A DNA stretch of 64,000 nt, from contig NZ_FCON02000038.1 of NCBI RefSeq assembly GCF_001544535.1, positions 1 through 64,000 on the forward strand. The letters run 5' to 3'. The stretch comes from Caballeronia choica. Its GTDB lineage: Bacteria; Pseudomonadota; Gammaproteobacteria; Burkholderiales; Burkholderiaceae. Both the position numbers and the translations under genes were made by a program. The notes under the pieces are model-generated. The model ran no database searches. It was not told the origin of the DNA and saw only the letters and a list, made by a program, of their open reading frames with translations. Below, piece by piece: positions 50,288 to 59,198 of the stretch. Positions within the stretch are counted from its first letter, which is position 1; each line of letters begins with the position of its first letter.

Positions 50288-51013
50288 ATGGAAACCAAAA
50301 ATCCCTCGAAAATACTCGTAGTCGACGACGATCCGCGCCTGCGCGACCTGCTTCGGCGTTATCTCGGCGAACAGGGCTTCAACGTCTATGTCGCGGAAAA
50401 CGCGCCGTCGATGAACAAGCTTTGGGTCCGTGAACGCTTCGACCTGCTCGTCCTCGACCTCATGCTGCCCGGGGAAGATGGACTCTCGATCTGCCGGCGC
50501 TTGCGCGGCAGCAACGACCGTACGCCGATCATCATGCTCACCGCGAAGGGCGAGGATGTCGATCGCATCGTCGGCCTCGAAATGGGCGCCGACGACTACC
50601 TGCCGAAGCCGTTCAACCCGCGCGAACTCGTCGCGCGCATTCATGCGGTGCTGCGCCGCCAGTCGCCGTCCGAACTGCCGGGCGCGCCGTCGGAGACCAC
50701 CGAAGTGTTCGAGTTCGGCGAGTTCGCGCTGAATCTCGCCACCCGCACGCTCACGAAGAACAGCCAGGAAATTCCGCTCACCACCGGCGAATTCTCGGTG
50801 CTCAAGGTGTTCGCGCGTCATCCGCGCCAGCCGCTCTCGCGTGAAAAGCTGATGGAGCTTGCGCGCGGCCGTGAATACGAAGTGTTCGACCGCAGTCTCG
50901 ACGTGCAGATCTCGCGTCTAAGAAAGCTCATCGAACCGGACCCGAGCAGCCCGCGCTTCATCCAGACCGTGTGGGGCCTCGGCTACGTCTTCATCCCCGA
51001 CGGCGCCGCGTGA
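50288..51013 (+). CDS. ompR: Response regulator OmpR
   Basis: A 241-residue winged-helix response regulator for osmolarity and outer-membrane protein control. The receiver domain has the acidic pocket VVDDD (12-15 region), phosphoacceptor Asp57 in LLVLDLMLPGEDG and KPFNPREL. The C-terminal OmpR-type DNA-binding domain has LTTGEFSVLKVFARHPRQPLSREKLMELA and ends with VWGLGYVFIPDGAA. Its kinase is encoded 52 bases downstream. Confidence 0.95.
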   Translation: METKNPSKILVVDDDPRLRDLLRRYLGEQGFNVYVAENAPSMNKLWVRERFDLLVLDLMLPGEDGLSICRRLRGSNDRTPIIMLTAKGEDVDRIVGLEMGADDYLPKPFNPRELVARIHAVLRRQSPSELPGAPSETTEVFEFGEFALNLATRTLTKNSQEIPLTTGEFSVLKVFARHPRQPLSREKLMELARGREYEVFDRSLDVQISRLRKLIEPDPSSPRFIQTVWGLGYVFIPDGAA

Positions 51014-51065
51014 GGGGCGCTGTAACCGGCCTCTTGACCCTTCCCGAGCAGGACCCGAACGACCC

Positions 51066-52436
51066 ATGCGCATCGACAGGCGGCTACTGACGCTCGCGTT
51101 CGGCGGCCTGTTCTGGCGGACCTTTGCGCTGATCGCGCTGTTGATCGCGGTCAGCATCGCTGCCTGGTTCCAGAGCTTTCGTGTGATCGAGCGCGAGCCG
51201 CGCGCGCAGCGTGTGGCGCTGCAACTCGTCGCGGTCGTCAAACTCACCCGCACCGCCCTCCTTTATTCCGATCCCGACCTGCGCCGCGCATTGCTGCAGG
51301 ACCTGGAGAGCAATGAAGGCGTGCGCGTGTACCCGCGCGAAACCACCGACAAGTATCGTCTCCAGCCCGACGAGTCGTTGAACCGGCTGATCGAGCGCGA
51401 CGTGCGCGGGCGGCTCGGCAACGAGACGATCATCGCGCAGTCGGTAAACGACATTCCCGGCGTATGGATCAGCTTCAAGATCGACGACGACGACTACTGG
51501 GTCGCGCTCGACCGCGATCAGCTCGATACCGTCACCGGTCTGCAATGGGCCGGCTGGGGCGTATTCGCGCTCGCGCTGTCGCTGTTCGGCGCGGCGTTCA
51601 TCACGAGCCTCGTCAACCGGCCGTTCGCGCGGCTCGCGCTTGCCGCGCGCAAGGTCGGCTCGGGGCAGTCGCCCGAGCCGCTGCCCGAGCGCGGCATGGG
51701 CGTCGCGGCGGAAACCAATCGCAGTTTCAACCAGATGGTGCAGGCGCTCGAACAACTCGAGGCGGATCGCGCGCTGATGCTCGCGGGCATTTCGCACGAC
51801 CTGCGCACGCCGCTCGCACGACTGCGGCTCGAAACCGAAATGAGCCCGTCCGATGAGACGACCAAGCTCGCGATGATCGACGACATCGAACAGATGGACA
51901 TGATCATCGGGCGCTTCCTCGACTACGCGCGGCCGATGCAGCGCATGCCAGAGGCCGTCGATCTCTCGATGATCGCGGGCGAACTCGCCGCGCGCTTTCA
52001 TTCGGACGAAGGCGTCGTGATGAAGACGGAACTCGCGTACGGCGCGATGATCGAGGGCGATCCGACGGACGCCCGGCGCGTGGTCGGCAACTTGCTGGAA
52101 AACGCGCGCAAGTACGGACGCAGCGAGCACGACGACGTCGCGCGCATCACGCTGCAGACCCATGTGACGCATGGCCGCGTGGAACTGTCGGTGATGGACG
52201 AAGGGCGCGGCATCCCCGACGACCAGGTCGCGCTGATCACGCGTCCGTTTTATCGCGTCGATACCGCGCGCACGCAGGCGAACGGCACCGGGCTCGGCAT
52301 GGCGATCGTGCAGCGGCTCGTGACGCGTCAGCGCGGTTCGCTGCGCTTGCGCAATCGCGTGCCGGGTCCCGGCTTCGAGGTCACGATCGACTTCCCGGTG
52401 GTCAAGGGCACGAAGTTCGAAAGCCAGCGCGACTAG
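51066..52436 (+). CDS. envZ: Sensor histidine kinase EnvZ-like
   Basis: A 456-residue membrane kinase paired with OmpR. Two transmembrane helices (about residues 18-35 and 161-182) flank a 125-residue periplasmic domain. A HAMP linker follows, then the phospho-accepting His244 in GISHDLRTPLARLRLE. ATP-binding boxes are GNLLENARKYG, MDEGRGIPDDQ and GTGLGMAIVQRLVTRQ. The extended periplasmic domain carries an acidic KIDDDDYW strand. The gene order ompR-envZ is standard. Confidence 0.94.
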   Translation: MRIDRRLLTLAFGGLFWRTFALIALLIAVSIAAWFQSFRVIEREPRAQRVALQLVAVVKLTRTALLYSDPDLRRALLQDLESNEGVRVYPRETTDKYRLQPDESLNRLIERDVRGRLGNETIIAQSVNDIPGVWISFKIDDDDYWVALDRDQLDTVTGLQWAGWGVFALALSLFGAAFITSLVNRPFARLALAARKVGSGQSPEPLPERGMGVAAETNRSFNQMVQALEQLEADRALMLAGISHDLRTPLARLRLETEMSPSDETTKLAMIDDIEQMDMIIGRFLDYARPMQRMPEAVDLSMIAGELAARFHSDEGVVMKTELAYGAMIEGDPTDARRVVGNLLENARKYGRSEHDDVARITLQTHVTHGRVELSVMDEGRGIPDDQVALITRPFYRVDTARTQANGTGLGMAIVQRLVTRQRGSLRLRNRVPGPGFEVTIDFPVVKGTKFESQRD

Positions 52437-52449
52437 CACAACAGAATGT

Positions 52450-52504
52450 AAAAATCTATCGGGCCTTTCGTTAAAAGCTATCCGGTTCGTTAGTTAAAAT
52501 CTAT
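52450..52504 (+). promoter_or_regulatory. Three phased (T/A)AAAA(G/T)CTAT repeats, OxyR-like operator of ahpC
   Basis: AAAAATCTAT (52450-52459), TAAAAGCTAT (52472-52481) and TAAAATCTAT (52495-52504) recur at 22-23-base intervals, two helical turns. The third, extended leftwards as TTAGTTAAAATCTAT, matches the OxyR half-site pattern ATAGnTnnnAnCTAT with one mismatch. It abuts the -35 box of the ahpC promoter, the usual place for an OxyR-activated promoter. OxyR itself is not encoded here. Confidence 0.6.
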
Positions 52505-52532
52505 TGAAAAAATTAATTAATAGAGGTATAGT
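52504..52532 (+). promoter_or_regulatory. Strong sigma-70 promoter of ahpC
   Basis: TTGAAA (52504-52509) and TATAGT (52527-52532) are separated by exactly 17 AT-rich bases, about 100 bases before the ahpC start. The surrounding DNA is far more AT-rich than the rest of the window. Confidence 0.75.
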
Positions 52533-52631
52533 GAGTCATCGTGTGACGCCGGCGGCAAGACATGTGTCATGGCGGCGTTACGGCGTTCAGGTAGTTTGTT
52601 TTGTCCTTCCAACGAACACAGGAGTTGTCAT

Positions 52632-53180
52632 ATGAAGACCGTGGGCGATAAAGTCGAAGCGTTTACCGTTACCGCTGCCAAGCCGGGTTTCAACCATCAC
52701 GAAGAAAACGGCCAGTCGGCGTTCGAAGAGATCACCGAGCAGTCGTTCCCCGGCAAGTGGAAGATCATCTATTTCTACCCGAAGGACTTCACGTTCGTCT
52801 GCCCGACGGAAATCGTCGAATTCGGCAAGCTCGCGAAAGACTTCGAAGACCGCGACGCGATCCTGCTCGGCGGCAGCGTCGACAACGAATTCGTCAAGCT
52901 CGCATGGCGCCGTGAACACAAGGACCTGAACAAGCTGAACCACTACGCGTTCGGCGACGTGAAGGGCGAGCTGATCGACCAGCTCGGCGTGCGTGACAAG
53001 GAAGCCGGCGTGGCCCTGCGCGCGACGTTCATCGTCGACCCGGACAACGTCATCCAGCACGTTTCGGTGAACAACCTGAACGTCGGCCGCAATCCGGAAG
53101 AAGTGCTGCGTATTCTGGACGGCCTGCAAACGGACGAACTTTGCGCGTGCAACCGCGCAGTCGGCGGCTCGACGCTGTAA
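52632..53180 (+). CDS. ahpC: Peroxiredoxin AhpC (AhpD-dependent type)
   Basis: A 182-residue two-Cys peroxiredoxin that reduces hydrogen peroxide and organic hydroperoxides. The peroxidatic Cys57 is in FTFVCPTEIVEF. Two C-terminal cysteines, C171 and C173 (ELCACNRAVGG), match the arrangement of mycobacterial AhpC, which is recycled by AhpD rather than AhpF. An ahpD gene follows, as expected. The ATG is preceded by CAGGAGTTGTCAT, and the promoter with phased repeats suggests peroxide induction. Confidence 0.96.
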   Translation: MKTVGDKVEAFTVTAAKPGFNHHEENGQSAFEEITEQSFPGKWKIIYFYPKDFTFVCPTEIVEFGKLAKDFEDRDAILLGGSVDNEFVKLAWRREHKDLNKLNHYAFGDVKGELIDQLGVRDKEAGVALRATFIVDPDNVIQHVSVNNLNVGRNPEEVLRILDGLQTDELCACNRAVGGSTL

Positions 53181-53214
53181 GCGTCGCCGGAAGCCTTCTA
53201 CGGCTCGACACCAG

Positions 53215-53259
53215 GCCCGCTATGCTTATGGAATCACCTTAAGCCGGCGGGCTTTTTTT
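53215..53259 (+). terminator. Possible hairpin and T tract between ahpC and ahpD
   Basis: GCCCGC (53215-53220) can pair with GCGGGC (53247-53252), followed by TTTTTTT. The long loop makes it a weak or attenuating terminator; it could give ahpC more transcript than ahpD. Confidence 0.45.
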
Positions 53260-53283
53260 CGGTCTTTCGAATAGGAGAAATCA

Positions 53284-53808
53284 ATGGAATTTCTGTCCTC
53301 GATTAAAGAACTCATTCCCGATTACGCGAAGGACATCCGGCTGAACGTCGACGGCACGATCGCGCGCTCGTCGCTCCAAGGCAACGACGCAGTCGGCGTC
53401 GCGCTGGCCGCTGCCTACGCGGCGAAGGCGACGAAGATCGTCAACGCGATTCGCTCGGCGGGCGTGCTGTCGCCGGAAGAGACCAACGCCGCGCTGACCG
53501 CCGCCGCGTTGATGGGCATGAACAACGTCTGGTATCCGTACCTGGAGATGGCGGACAACGCCGACCTGAAGACGCAACCGGCAGGGCTGCGGATGAACGC
53601 GTACGCGTCGCATGGCGGCGTCGACAAGCGCCGCTTCGAGATGTACGCGCTCGCCGCATCGATCATCGGCAAGTGCCACTTCTGCGTGAAGTCGCACTAC
53701 GAGAACCTCGTCACGGAAGGCATGAGCACGACGCAATTGCGCGATGTCGGCCGGATCGCGGCGGTCATCAACGCCGCCGCGCTCGCCATCGAGGCGGAAG
53801 CGAAGTAA
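53284..53808 (+). CDS. ahpD: Alkyl hydroperoxide reductase AhpD
   Basis: A 174-residue carboxymuconolactone-decarboxylase-fold thiol reductase that regenerates AhpC. The active site is Cys131-X-X-Cys134 in GKCHFCVKSHYE, with His138 and an upstream Glu119 completing the proton-relay pattern seen in mycobacterial AhpD (C130, C133, H137 there). The start at 53284 has AGGAGAAATCA. It lies about 100 bases after ahpC behind a weak hairpin. Confidence 0.96.
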   Translation: MEFLSSIKELIPDYAKDIRLNVDGTIARSSLQGNDAVGVALAAAYAAKATKIVNAIRSAGVLSPEETNAALTAAALMGMNNVWYPYLEMADNADLKTQPAGLRMNAYASHGGVDKRRFEMYALAASIIGKCHFCVKSHYENLVTEGMSTTQLRDVGRIAAVINAAALAIEAEAK

Positions 53809-53840
53809 GCGCTTTCGGCCTTTGAACTGGCCTCAGTCAA

Positions 53841-53872
53841 GCAAAACGCCACGCAAATGCGTGGCGTTTTGC
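53841..53872. terminator. Bidirectional terminator between ahpD and ispF
   Basis: A perfect 15-bp stem, GCAAAACGCCACGCA (53841-53855) with TGCGTGGCGTTTTGC (53858-53872), and a 2-base gap in the loop. It sits at the ispF stop codon on one side and after ahpD on the other. Confidence 0.88.
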
Positions 53873-53873
53873 T

Positions 53874-54365
53874 TCAGTGATCGATCGACGTCCTTCGCAG
53901 CAGCACCGCCGCCTGCGCTTCGATGCCCTCGCCTCGTCCGAGATAGCCGAGCTTCTCGTTGGTCTTCGCCTTCACGTTCACGCGATCGACCGTTAGTTCG
54001 AGGTCCGCCGCGATGTTCGCGCGCATGCCGTCGATGTGCGGGCTCAACTTCGGCGCCTGCGCGATGACGGTCGAATCGACGTTGGCGATCGCGAAACCCG
54101 CCTCCGAGATGCGCCGGAACGCCTCGCGCAGCAGCACGCGGCTGTCGGCGCCGGCAAATTCCTTCGCGGTATCGGGAAAGTGGCGGCCGATATCGCCCAT
54201 CGACGCCGCGCCGAACAGCGCGTCCGTGATCGCGTGCAGCAGCACGTCGGCATCCGAATGTCCGAGGAGGCCGCGTTCGTAGGGAATCGTCACGCCGCCG
54301 ATGATGAGCGGGCGTCCTTCCACGAGCTGGTGAACGTCGTAGCCCTGTCCGATTCTGAAATCCAT
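53874..54365 (-). CDS. ispF: 2-C-methyl-D-erythritol 2,4-cyclodiphosphate synthase
   Basis: A 163-residue enzyme of the MEP isoprenoid pathway. The metal ligands Asp9 and His11 are in [10 protein letters not shown] and His43 in [13 protein letters not shown]. The substrate loop [18 protein letters not shown] and [17 protein letters not shown] are typical. It forms a trimer. It follows ispD on the minus strand by 24 bases, an operon found in most proteobacteria. Confidence 0.97.
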   Translation of the reverse strand: MDFRIGQGYDVHQLVEGRPLIIGGVTIPYERGLLGHSDADVLLHAITDALFGAASMGDIGRHFPDTAKEFAGADSRVLLREAFRRISEAGFAIANVDSTVIAQAPKLSPHIDGMRANIAADLELTVDRVNVKAKTNEKLGYLGRGEGIEAQAAVLLRRTSIDH

Positions 54366-54389
54366 CGATTGAACCTTGTTGTAAAGAGA

Positions 54390-55106
54390 TTAAGGCGTGG
54401 CGCTGAGCATCGCCGCAGCGAGCGGGAAGTCTTCCGGATAGGTGACCTTGAAGTTGCGCAGACTGCCTTGAACGAGCCGCGGCGCGTAACCGACCCATTC
54501 GATGGCGCTTGCTTCGTCGGTGAGATCGTGGCCTTCCTGCCGCGCGCGCTGGATCGCCTCGCGCAGCATGCCGAGCCGGAACATCTGCGGCGTCTGCGCC
54601 TGCCACAGGCCGTCGCGCGGTTCCGTGCGGGCGATGCGCCCTTCTGCGTGCGCGTCGCCTTCGACATCGATGCGCTTCAACGTATCCGCGACCGGCAGCG
54701 CCAGAATGCCGCCGACCGCGTCGTCCTTCAGTTCCGCGACGAGCTTGCGGATCATCTCCGGCGTGATGCCGGGACGCGCGGCGTCGTGGACGAGCACCCA
54801 GTCGTCGTCCTTGGCACCGAATTCGACGAGCGCGTTCAGCCCGTTGTGCACCGTTGCCTGCCGCGACGGCCCACCGCAGCGCTTGACGGCGAATCGCAGG
54901 CCGGAGAAGCGCCGGGCGTCGAAATGGCTGTCGTCGGGCGCGAGCACGACGAGCGTCTGCGAGAATTCGGAGCACGCGTCGAACGCGGCGAGCGTATAAC
55001 TCAGCATCGGGCGGCCGCCCACCGTCTGGTATTGCTTCGGCATCGGCGCGCCCGAGCGGCTGCCGTTACCGGCGCAAGGGATCAGGGCAAACAGGCGGGA
55101 AGTCAC
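54390..55106 (-). CDS. ispD: 2-C-methyl-D-erythritol 4-phosphate cytidylyltransferase
   Basis: A 238-residue nucleotidyltransferase that makes CDP-methylerythritol, two steps before IspF acts. The CTP loop is [20 protein letters not shown] and the substrate region is [30 protein letters not shown] and [14 protein letters not shown]. The GTG at 55106 is chosen because it yields the (V/M)[13 protein letters not shown]-terminus usual in Burkholderia IspD; a TTG eight codons upstream is possible. Neither has a clear ribosome site. Confidence 0.93.
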   Translation of the reverse strand: MTSRLFALIPCAGNGSRSGAPMPKQYQTVGGRPMLSYTLAAFDACSEFSQTLVVLAPDDSHFDARRFSGLRFAVKRCGGPSRQATVHNGLNALVEFGAKDDDWVLVHDAARPGITPEMIRKLVAELKDDAVGGILALPVADTLKRIDVEGDAHAEGRIARTEPRDGLWQAQTPQMFRLGMLREAIQRARQEGHDLTDEASAIEWVGYAPRLVQGSLRNFKVTYPEDFPLAAAMLSATP

Positions 55107-55216
55107 GAGTGGGAAATGTTGCCAAGTCAAAGTGAAGCCCGGATTTTATAATAGGTCCTCCGCGACCACGCCGGTCCGCGCGCACTTTCGCGCGCGGACG
55201 GTTCCCCGCACACCTT

Positions 55217-58200
55217 ATGCCTTCAAAAGCCGTCACCTCGCAGTCCACCTCTCCCATCGCGCTCGTCAAGGCGGGCCAGCGCTTCGTCTTCGATGGCGCC
55301 ACCGGTTCCTCCGACGCGCTCGCCATCGCGCGCTATCACCTCGCGCACCGCGAACAGGTGCCGCTTCTGACGGTTTTGTGCGCGAGCGCCGTCGATGCGC
55401 AGCGCCTCGCCGCCGAAATCCCCTACTTCGCGCCGGACGCGCGCGTGCGCCTCCTGCCCGACTGGGAGACGCTGCCCTACGACACGTTCTCGCCGCACCA
55501 GGACCTCGTCTCGGAACGGCTCGCGACCCTGCATGACTTAGGCGTTGGCCGCTGCGACATCCTGCTCGTGCCCGCGACGACCGCGCTCTACCGGATGCCC
55601 CCGGCGTCGTTCCTTGCGGCCTATACGTTCTCGTTCACGCAGGGCGAGCGGCTGAACGAGGCGAAACTGAAGGCGCAATTGACGCTTGCGGGCTACGAGC
55701 ACGTGAGCCAGGTTGTGCGTCCGGGCGAATACTGCGTGCGCGGCTCGCTGCTCGACCTGTTCCCGATGGGCTCGCCGCTGCCCTATCGGATCGACTTGTT
55801 CGACGATCAGGTCGATTCGATCCGCGCGTTCGACCCCGACACGCAGCGCAGCCTCTATCCCGTGCGCGACGTGCGCCTCCTGCCGGGCCGCGAATTCCCC
55901 TTCGACGAAGCGTCCCGCACCGCTTTCCGCAGCCGCTGGCGCGAAGTGTTCGAGGGCGACCCGAGCCGGTCGTCGATTTACAAGGACATCGGCAACGGCG
56001 TGCCGTCGGCGGGGATCGAGTACTACCTGCCGCTCTTCTTCGACGAAACCGCGACGCTCTTTCACTACCTGCCCGAAGGCGCGCAACTGGTATTCATCGG
56101 CGACATGGATGCGTCGATCAAGCGCTTCACCAACGACACGAGGCAGCGCTACAACTTCCTCGGACACGACCGCGAGCGGCCGCTGCTCGAACCGCGCCGC
56201 CTGTTCCTGACCGACGACGACTTCTTCGCGTTCGCCAAGCCGTTCGCACAGTTGAAGTTCCCACCCGCGCCGGAGGGCGGCTGGGCCGTGCCGCTGCCGG
56301 GTCTCGCGCTCGACCGTCACGCCGACGAGCCGCTGCTCGCGCTCTCCCACTATCTCGACCAGACGCCAAACCGCGTGATGCTCGTCGCGGAATCGGCGGG
56401 ACGTCGCGAGACGATCCAGCAAATGCTCGCCGAGCACGGCCTGCGCGCCGCGCTCGACGACACCTTCCAGCAATGGCTCGCCGGCGACGCGAAATTCTCG
56501 CTCGGCGTGGCGCCGCTCGCGAACGGCTTCGCGCTGCCCGGCGAGGAACTCGCGATCGTCACCGAGACGGAGCTCTACGGCCCGCTCGCGCGCCGCACCG
56601 GACGGCGCCGCCAGGAGCAGGCGAGCAACGTCGACTCGATGGTGCGCGACCTGTCGGAGCTGAAGATCGGCGATCCGGTCGTGCATACGCAACACGGCAT
56701 CGGGCGGTACATGGGGCTCGTGTCGATGGACCTCGGCGAAGGCGAGACCGAGTTCCTGCATCTCGAATACCAGAACGAAAGCAAGCTTTACGTGCCGGTC
56801 GCGCAGTTGCACGTGATCTCGCGCTACAGCGGCGCCGATCCCGACAGCGCCCCGCTCCACGCGCTCGGCTCGGGCCAGTGGGAGAAGGCGAAGCGCCGCG
56901 CCGCGCAGCAGATCCGCGATACGGCCGCCGAATTGCTCAACCTGTACGCCCGCCGCGCCGCGCGCGAGGGCTATGCGTTCAAGCTCGAACCGCGCGACTA
57001 CACGAAGTTCGCGGAAAGTTTCGGCTTCGAGGAAACGCCCGACCAGGCCGCGGCGATCACCGCCGTGATCGGCGACATGACGAGCGGCAAGCCGATGGAC
57101 CGGCTCGTTTGCGGCGACGTCGGTTTCGGCAAGACGGAAGTGGCGCTGCGCGCGGCGTTCATCGCGGTGATGGCGGGCAAGCAGGTCGCGATTCTTTCGC
57201 CCACCACGCTGCTCGCCGAGCAGCACACGCAGACCTTCACCGATCGCTTCGCCGACTGGCCGGTGCGCATCGCGGAACTCTCGCGGTTCAAGAGCACGAA
57301 GGAGATTGCCGCGTCGATCGCCGCGATCAACGAAGGCACCATCGACATCGTGATCGGCACGCACAAGCTCTTGTCGTCGGATGTGCAGTTCAAGCGGCTC
57401 GGGCTCGTGATCATCGACGAGGAACACCGCTTCGGCGTGCGTCAGAAGGAGGCGTTGAAGGCGCTGCGCGCGGAAGTCGACGTGCTCACGCTCACCGCGA
57501 CGCCGATTCCGCGCACGCTCGGCATGGCGCTCGAAGGCTTGCGCGACTTTTCCGTGATCGCGACCGCGCCGCAAAAGCGGCTCGCGATCAAGACCTTCGT
57601 GCGTCGCGAGGAAGACGGCGTGATCCGCGAGGCGATGCTGCGCGAACTCAAGCGCGGCGGCCAGGTGTACTTCCTCCACAACGAAGTCGAGACGATCGAA
57701 AACCGCCGCACGATGCTCGAAGCGCTCGTGCCCGAAGCCCGCATCGCGGTCGCGCACGGGCAGATGCACGAGCGCGAACTGGAACGCGTGATGCGCGATT
57801 TCGTCGGCCAGCGCGCGAACGTGCTGCTTTGCACGACGATCATCGAAACCGGCATCGACGTGCCGAGCGCGAACACGATCCTCCTGCATCGCGCCGACAA
57901 GTTCGGCCTCGCGCAGTTGCATCAGTTGCGCGGGCGTGTCGGTCGTTCGCACCATCAGGCGTACGCGTATCTGCTCGTGCACGATCCCGCCGTGCTGACG
58001 AAGCAGGCGCAGCGGCGGCTGGAGGCGATCCAGCAGATGGAGGAACTCGGCTCGGGCTTTTATCTCGCGATGCACGACCTCGAGATCCGCGGCACGGGCG
58101 AAGTGCTCGGCGACAAGCAGTCGGGCGAAATCCAGGAGATCGGCTTCCAGCTCTACACCGACATGCTCAACGACGCCGTGAAGGCGCTGAAGGAAGGCCG

Positions 58201-58690
58201 CGAGCCCGACCTCAACGCCCCGCTAGCGGCGACCACCGAGATCAACCTGCACGCACCCGCGATCCTGCCCGCCGATTACTGCGGCGACGTGCAGGAGCGC
58301 CTGTCGTTGTACAAGCGGCTCGCGAACTGCGAATCGAGCGATTCGATCGACGGCATCCTGGAGGAACTCATCGACCGCTTCGGCAAGTTGCCGCCGCAGG
58401 CGCATGCGCTGGTGGAGACGCATCGGTTGCGGCTCGCCGCGAGGCCGCTCGGCATCGTGAAGATCGACGCGGCCGAGTTGGTGATCGGGCTGCAGTTCAT
58501 CCCGAATCCTCCCGTCGACGCGATGAAGATCATCGAGATGGTGCAGAAGCACAAGCACATCAAGCTCGCGGGGCAGGACAAGCTCAGGATCGAGACGCGC
58601 AGCCCGGATCTGTCGGTGCGGATTGCGACGGTCAAGGAGACGCTGCGCGCGCTCGGCGCGCCGGTGCGGCAGGCGGCGCCGGCACGGTAG
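55217..58690 (+). CDS. mfd: Transcription-repair coupling factor
   Basis: An 1157-residue DNA translocase that removes stalled RNA polymerase and recruits the UvrABC system. The UvrB-like N-terminal part contains LLPDWETLPYDTFSPHQDLVSERLATL. The RNA-polymerase-interacting domain has DPVVHTQHGIGRYMGL. The RecG-like motor has Walker A CGDVGFGKTEVALRAAF (about residue 634) and the DEEH box (about 734), LTLTATPIPRTL and QLRGRVGRSHHQAYAYL. The C-terminal TRCF domain is complete. It is divergent from ispD. Confidence 0.97.
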   Translation: MPSKAVTSQSTSPIALVKAGQRFVFDGATGSSDALAIARYHLAHREQVPLLTVLCASAVDAQRLAAEIPYFAPDARVRLLPDWETLPYDTFSPHQDLVSERLATLHDLGVGRCDILLVPATTALYRMPPASFLAAYTFSFTQGERLNEAKLKAQLTLAGYEHVSQVVRPGEYCVRGSLLDLFPMGSPLPYRIDLFDDQVDSIRAFDPDTQRSLYPVRDVRLLPGREFPFDEASRTAFRSRWREVFEGDPSRSSIYKDIGNGVPSAGIEYYLPLFFDETATLFHYLPEGAQLVFIGDMDASIKRFTNDTRQRYNFLGHDRERPLLEPRRLFLTDDDFFAFAKPFAQLKFPPAPEGGWAVPLPGLALDRHADEPLLALSHYLDQTPNRVMLVAESAGRRETIQQMLAEHGLRAALDDTFQQWLAGDAKFSLGVAPLANGFALPGEELAIVTETELYGPLARRTGRRRQEQASNVDSMVRDLSELKIGDPVVHTQHGIGRYMGLVSMDLGEGETEFLHLEYQNESKLYVPVAQLHVISRYSGADPDSAPLHALGSGQWEKAKRRAAQQIRDTAAELLNLYARRAAREGYAFKLEPRDYTKFAESFGFEETPDQAAAITAVIGDMTSGKPMDRLVCGDVGFGKTEVALRAAFIAVMAGKQVAILSPTTLLAEQHTQTFTDRFADWPVRIAELSRFKSTKEIAASIAAINEGTIDIVIGTHKLLSSDVQFKRLGLVIIDEEHRFGVRQKEALKALRAEVDVLTLTATPIPRTLGMALEGLRDFSVIATAPQKRLAIKTFVRREEDGVIREAMLRELKRGGQVYFLHNEVETIENRRTMLEALVPEARIAVAHGQMHERELERVMRDFVGQRANVLLCTTIIETGIDVPSANTILLHRADKFGLAQLHQLRGRVGRSHHQAYAYLLVHDPAVLTKQAQRRLEAIQQMEELGSGFYLAMHDLEIRGTGEVLGDKQSGEIQEIGFQLYTDMLNDAVKALKEGREPDLNAPLAATTEINLHAPAILPADYCGDVQERLSLYKRLANCESSDSIDGILEELIDRFGKLPPQAHALVETHRLRLAARPLGIVKIDAAELVIGLQFIPNPPVDAMKIIEMVQKHKHIKLAGQDKLRIETRSPDLSVRIATVKETLRALGAPVRQAAPAR

Positions 58691-58717
58691 TTTTATATGC
58701 GCGATGGCGCGATTAAA

Positions 58718-58755
58718 CGAAAAGCCGGCACTCGATGCGTCGGCTTTTCGTGTTT
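58718..58755. terminator. Intrinsic terminator of mfd
   Basis: CGAAAAGCCG (58718-58727) pairs with CGGCTTTTCG (58741-58750) around a 13-base loop, followed by TGTTTTT. It also lies at the 3' end of the converging DUF4279 gene. Confidence 0.8.
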
Positions 58756-58768
58756 TTAACTGTGCCCG

Positions 58769-59194
58769 CTAGCGGTATTCGTCGATTTCGATCGTGCCGC
58801 CCATCGATTCCATCATCGCGCGGATGTCGTCGGGAATGTCAGGGATGCGCGTTCCGGATTCGTTGTCCCAATAGCAGAAAAAGCGCATATGTGCAGCGGT
58901 TTGCGTGGTCAGTTCGAGCAGATCACCCCGTGGAAGTCCAAGTTGCCGGATGAGATGTCGCAGGTGCGGTTCGAGCAGGTCATTGTGTATAGCCGATTTG
59001 CTTCTCACGCCCCATACGCCTGTTCGTCTTCCAATATTCCGGCCTTGACCGGTAGGGTCAACGATCGGATCACCCTTTCTGTGTGCGATGTCGGGTACTA
59101 CGTCAAAATATCCAGTCCAGAATTCAGGCAATACCAAGTCACCGGAGATGGTGAACGATGCGTATGCAAGCGGCTGAGAATTCTTATCGGCCAT
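58769..59194 (-). CDS. DUF4279 domain protein, probable immunity partner
   Basis: A 141-residue protein of the DUF4279 type: ASFTISGDLVLPEFWTGYFDVVPDIAHRKGDPI, then GRRTGVWGVRSKSAI, HLRHLIRQLGLPRGDLLELT and an acidic C-terminus. These features match the family layout of an N-terminal strand, RTGVW and a helical HL-rich part. It starts 4 bases after the stop of a putative toxin gene. Base composition is visibly lower in GC than mfd or argE. It is inferred to neutralise the upstream product; direct evidence is lacking. Confidence 0.7.
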   Translation of the reverse strand: MADKNSQPLAYASFTISGDLVLPEFWTGYFDVVPDIAHRKGDPIVDPTGQGRNIGRRTGVWGVRSKSAIHNDLLEPHLRHLIRQLGLPRGDLLELTTQTAAHMRFFCYWDNESGTRIPDIPDDIRAMMESMGGTIEIDEYR

Positions 59195-59198
59195 GGCG

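Noticed and set aside
55538-58075. An 845-codon minus-strand frame opposite mfd
   Set aside because: Arg/Glu/His-rich shadow of the Mfd gene without any domain signature.
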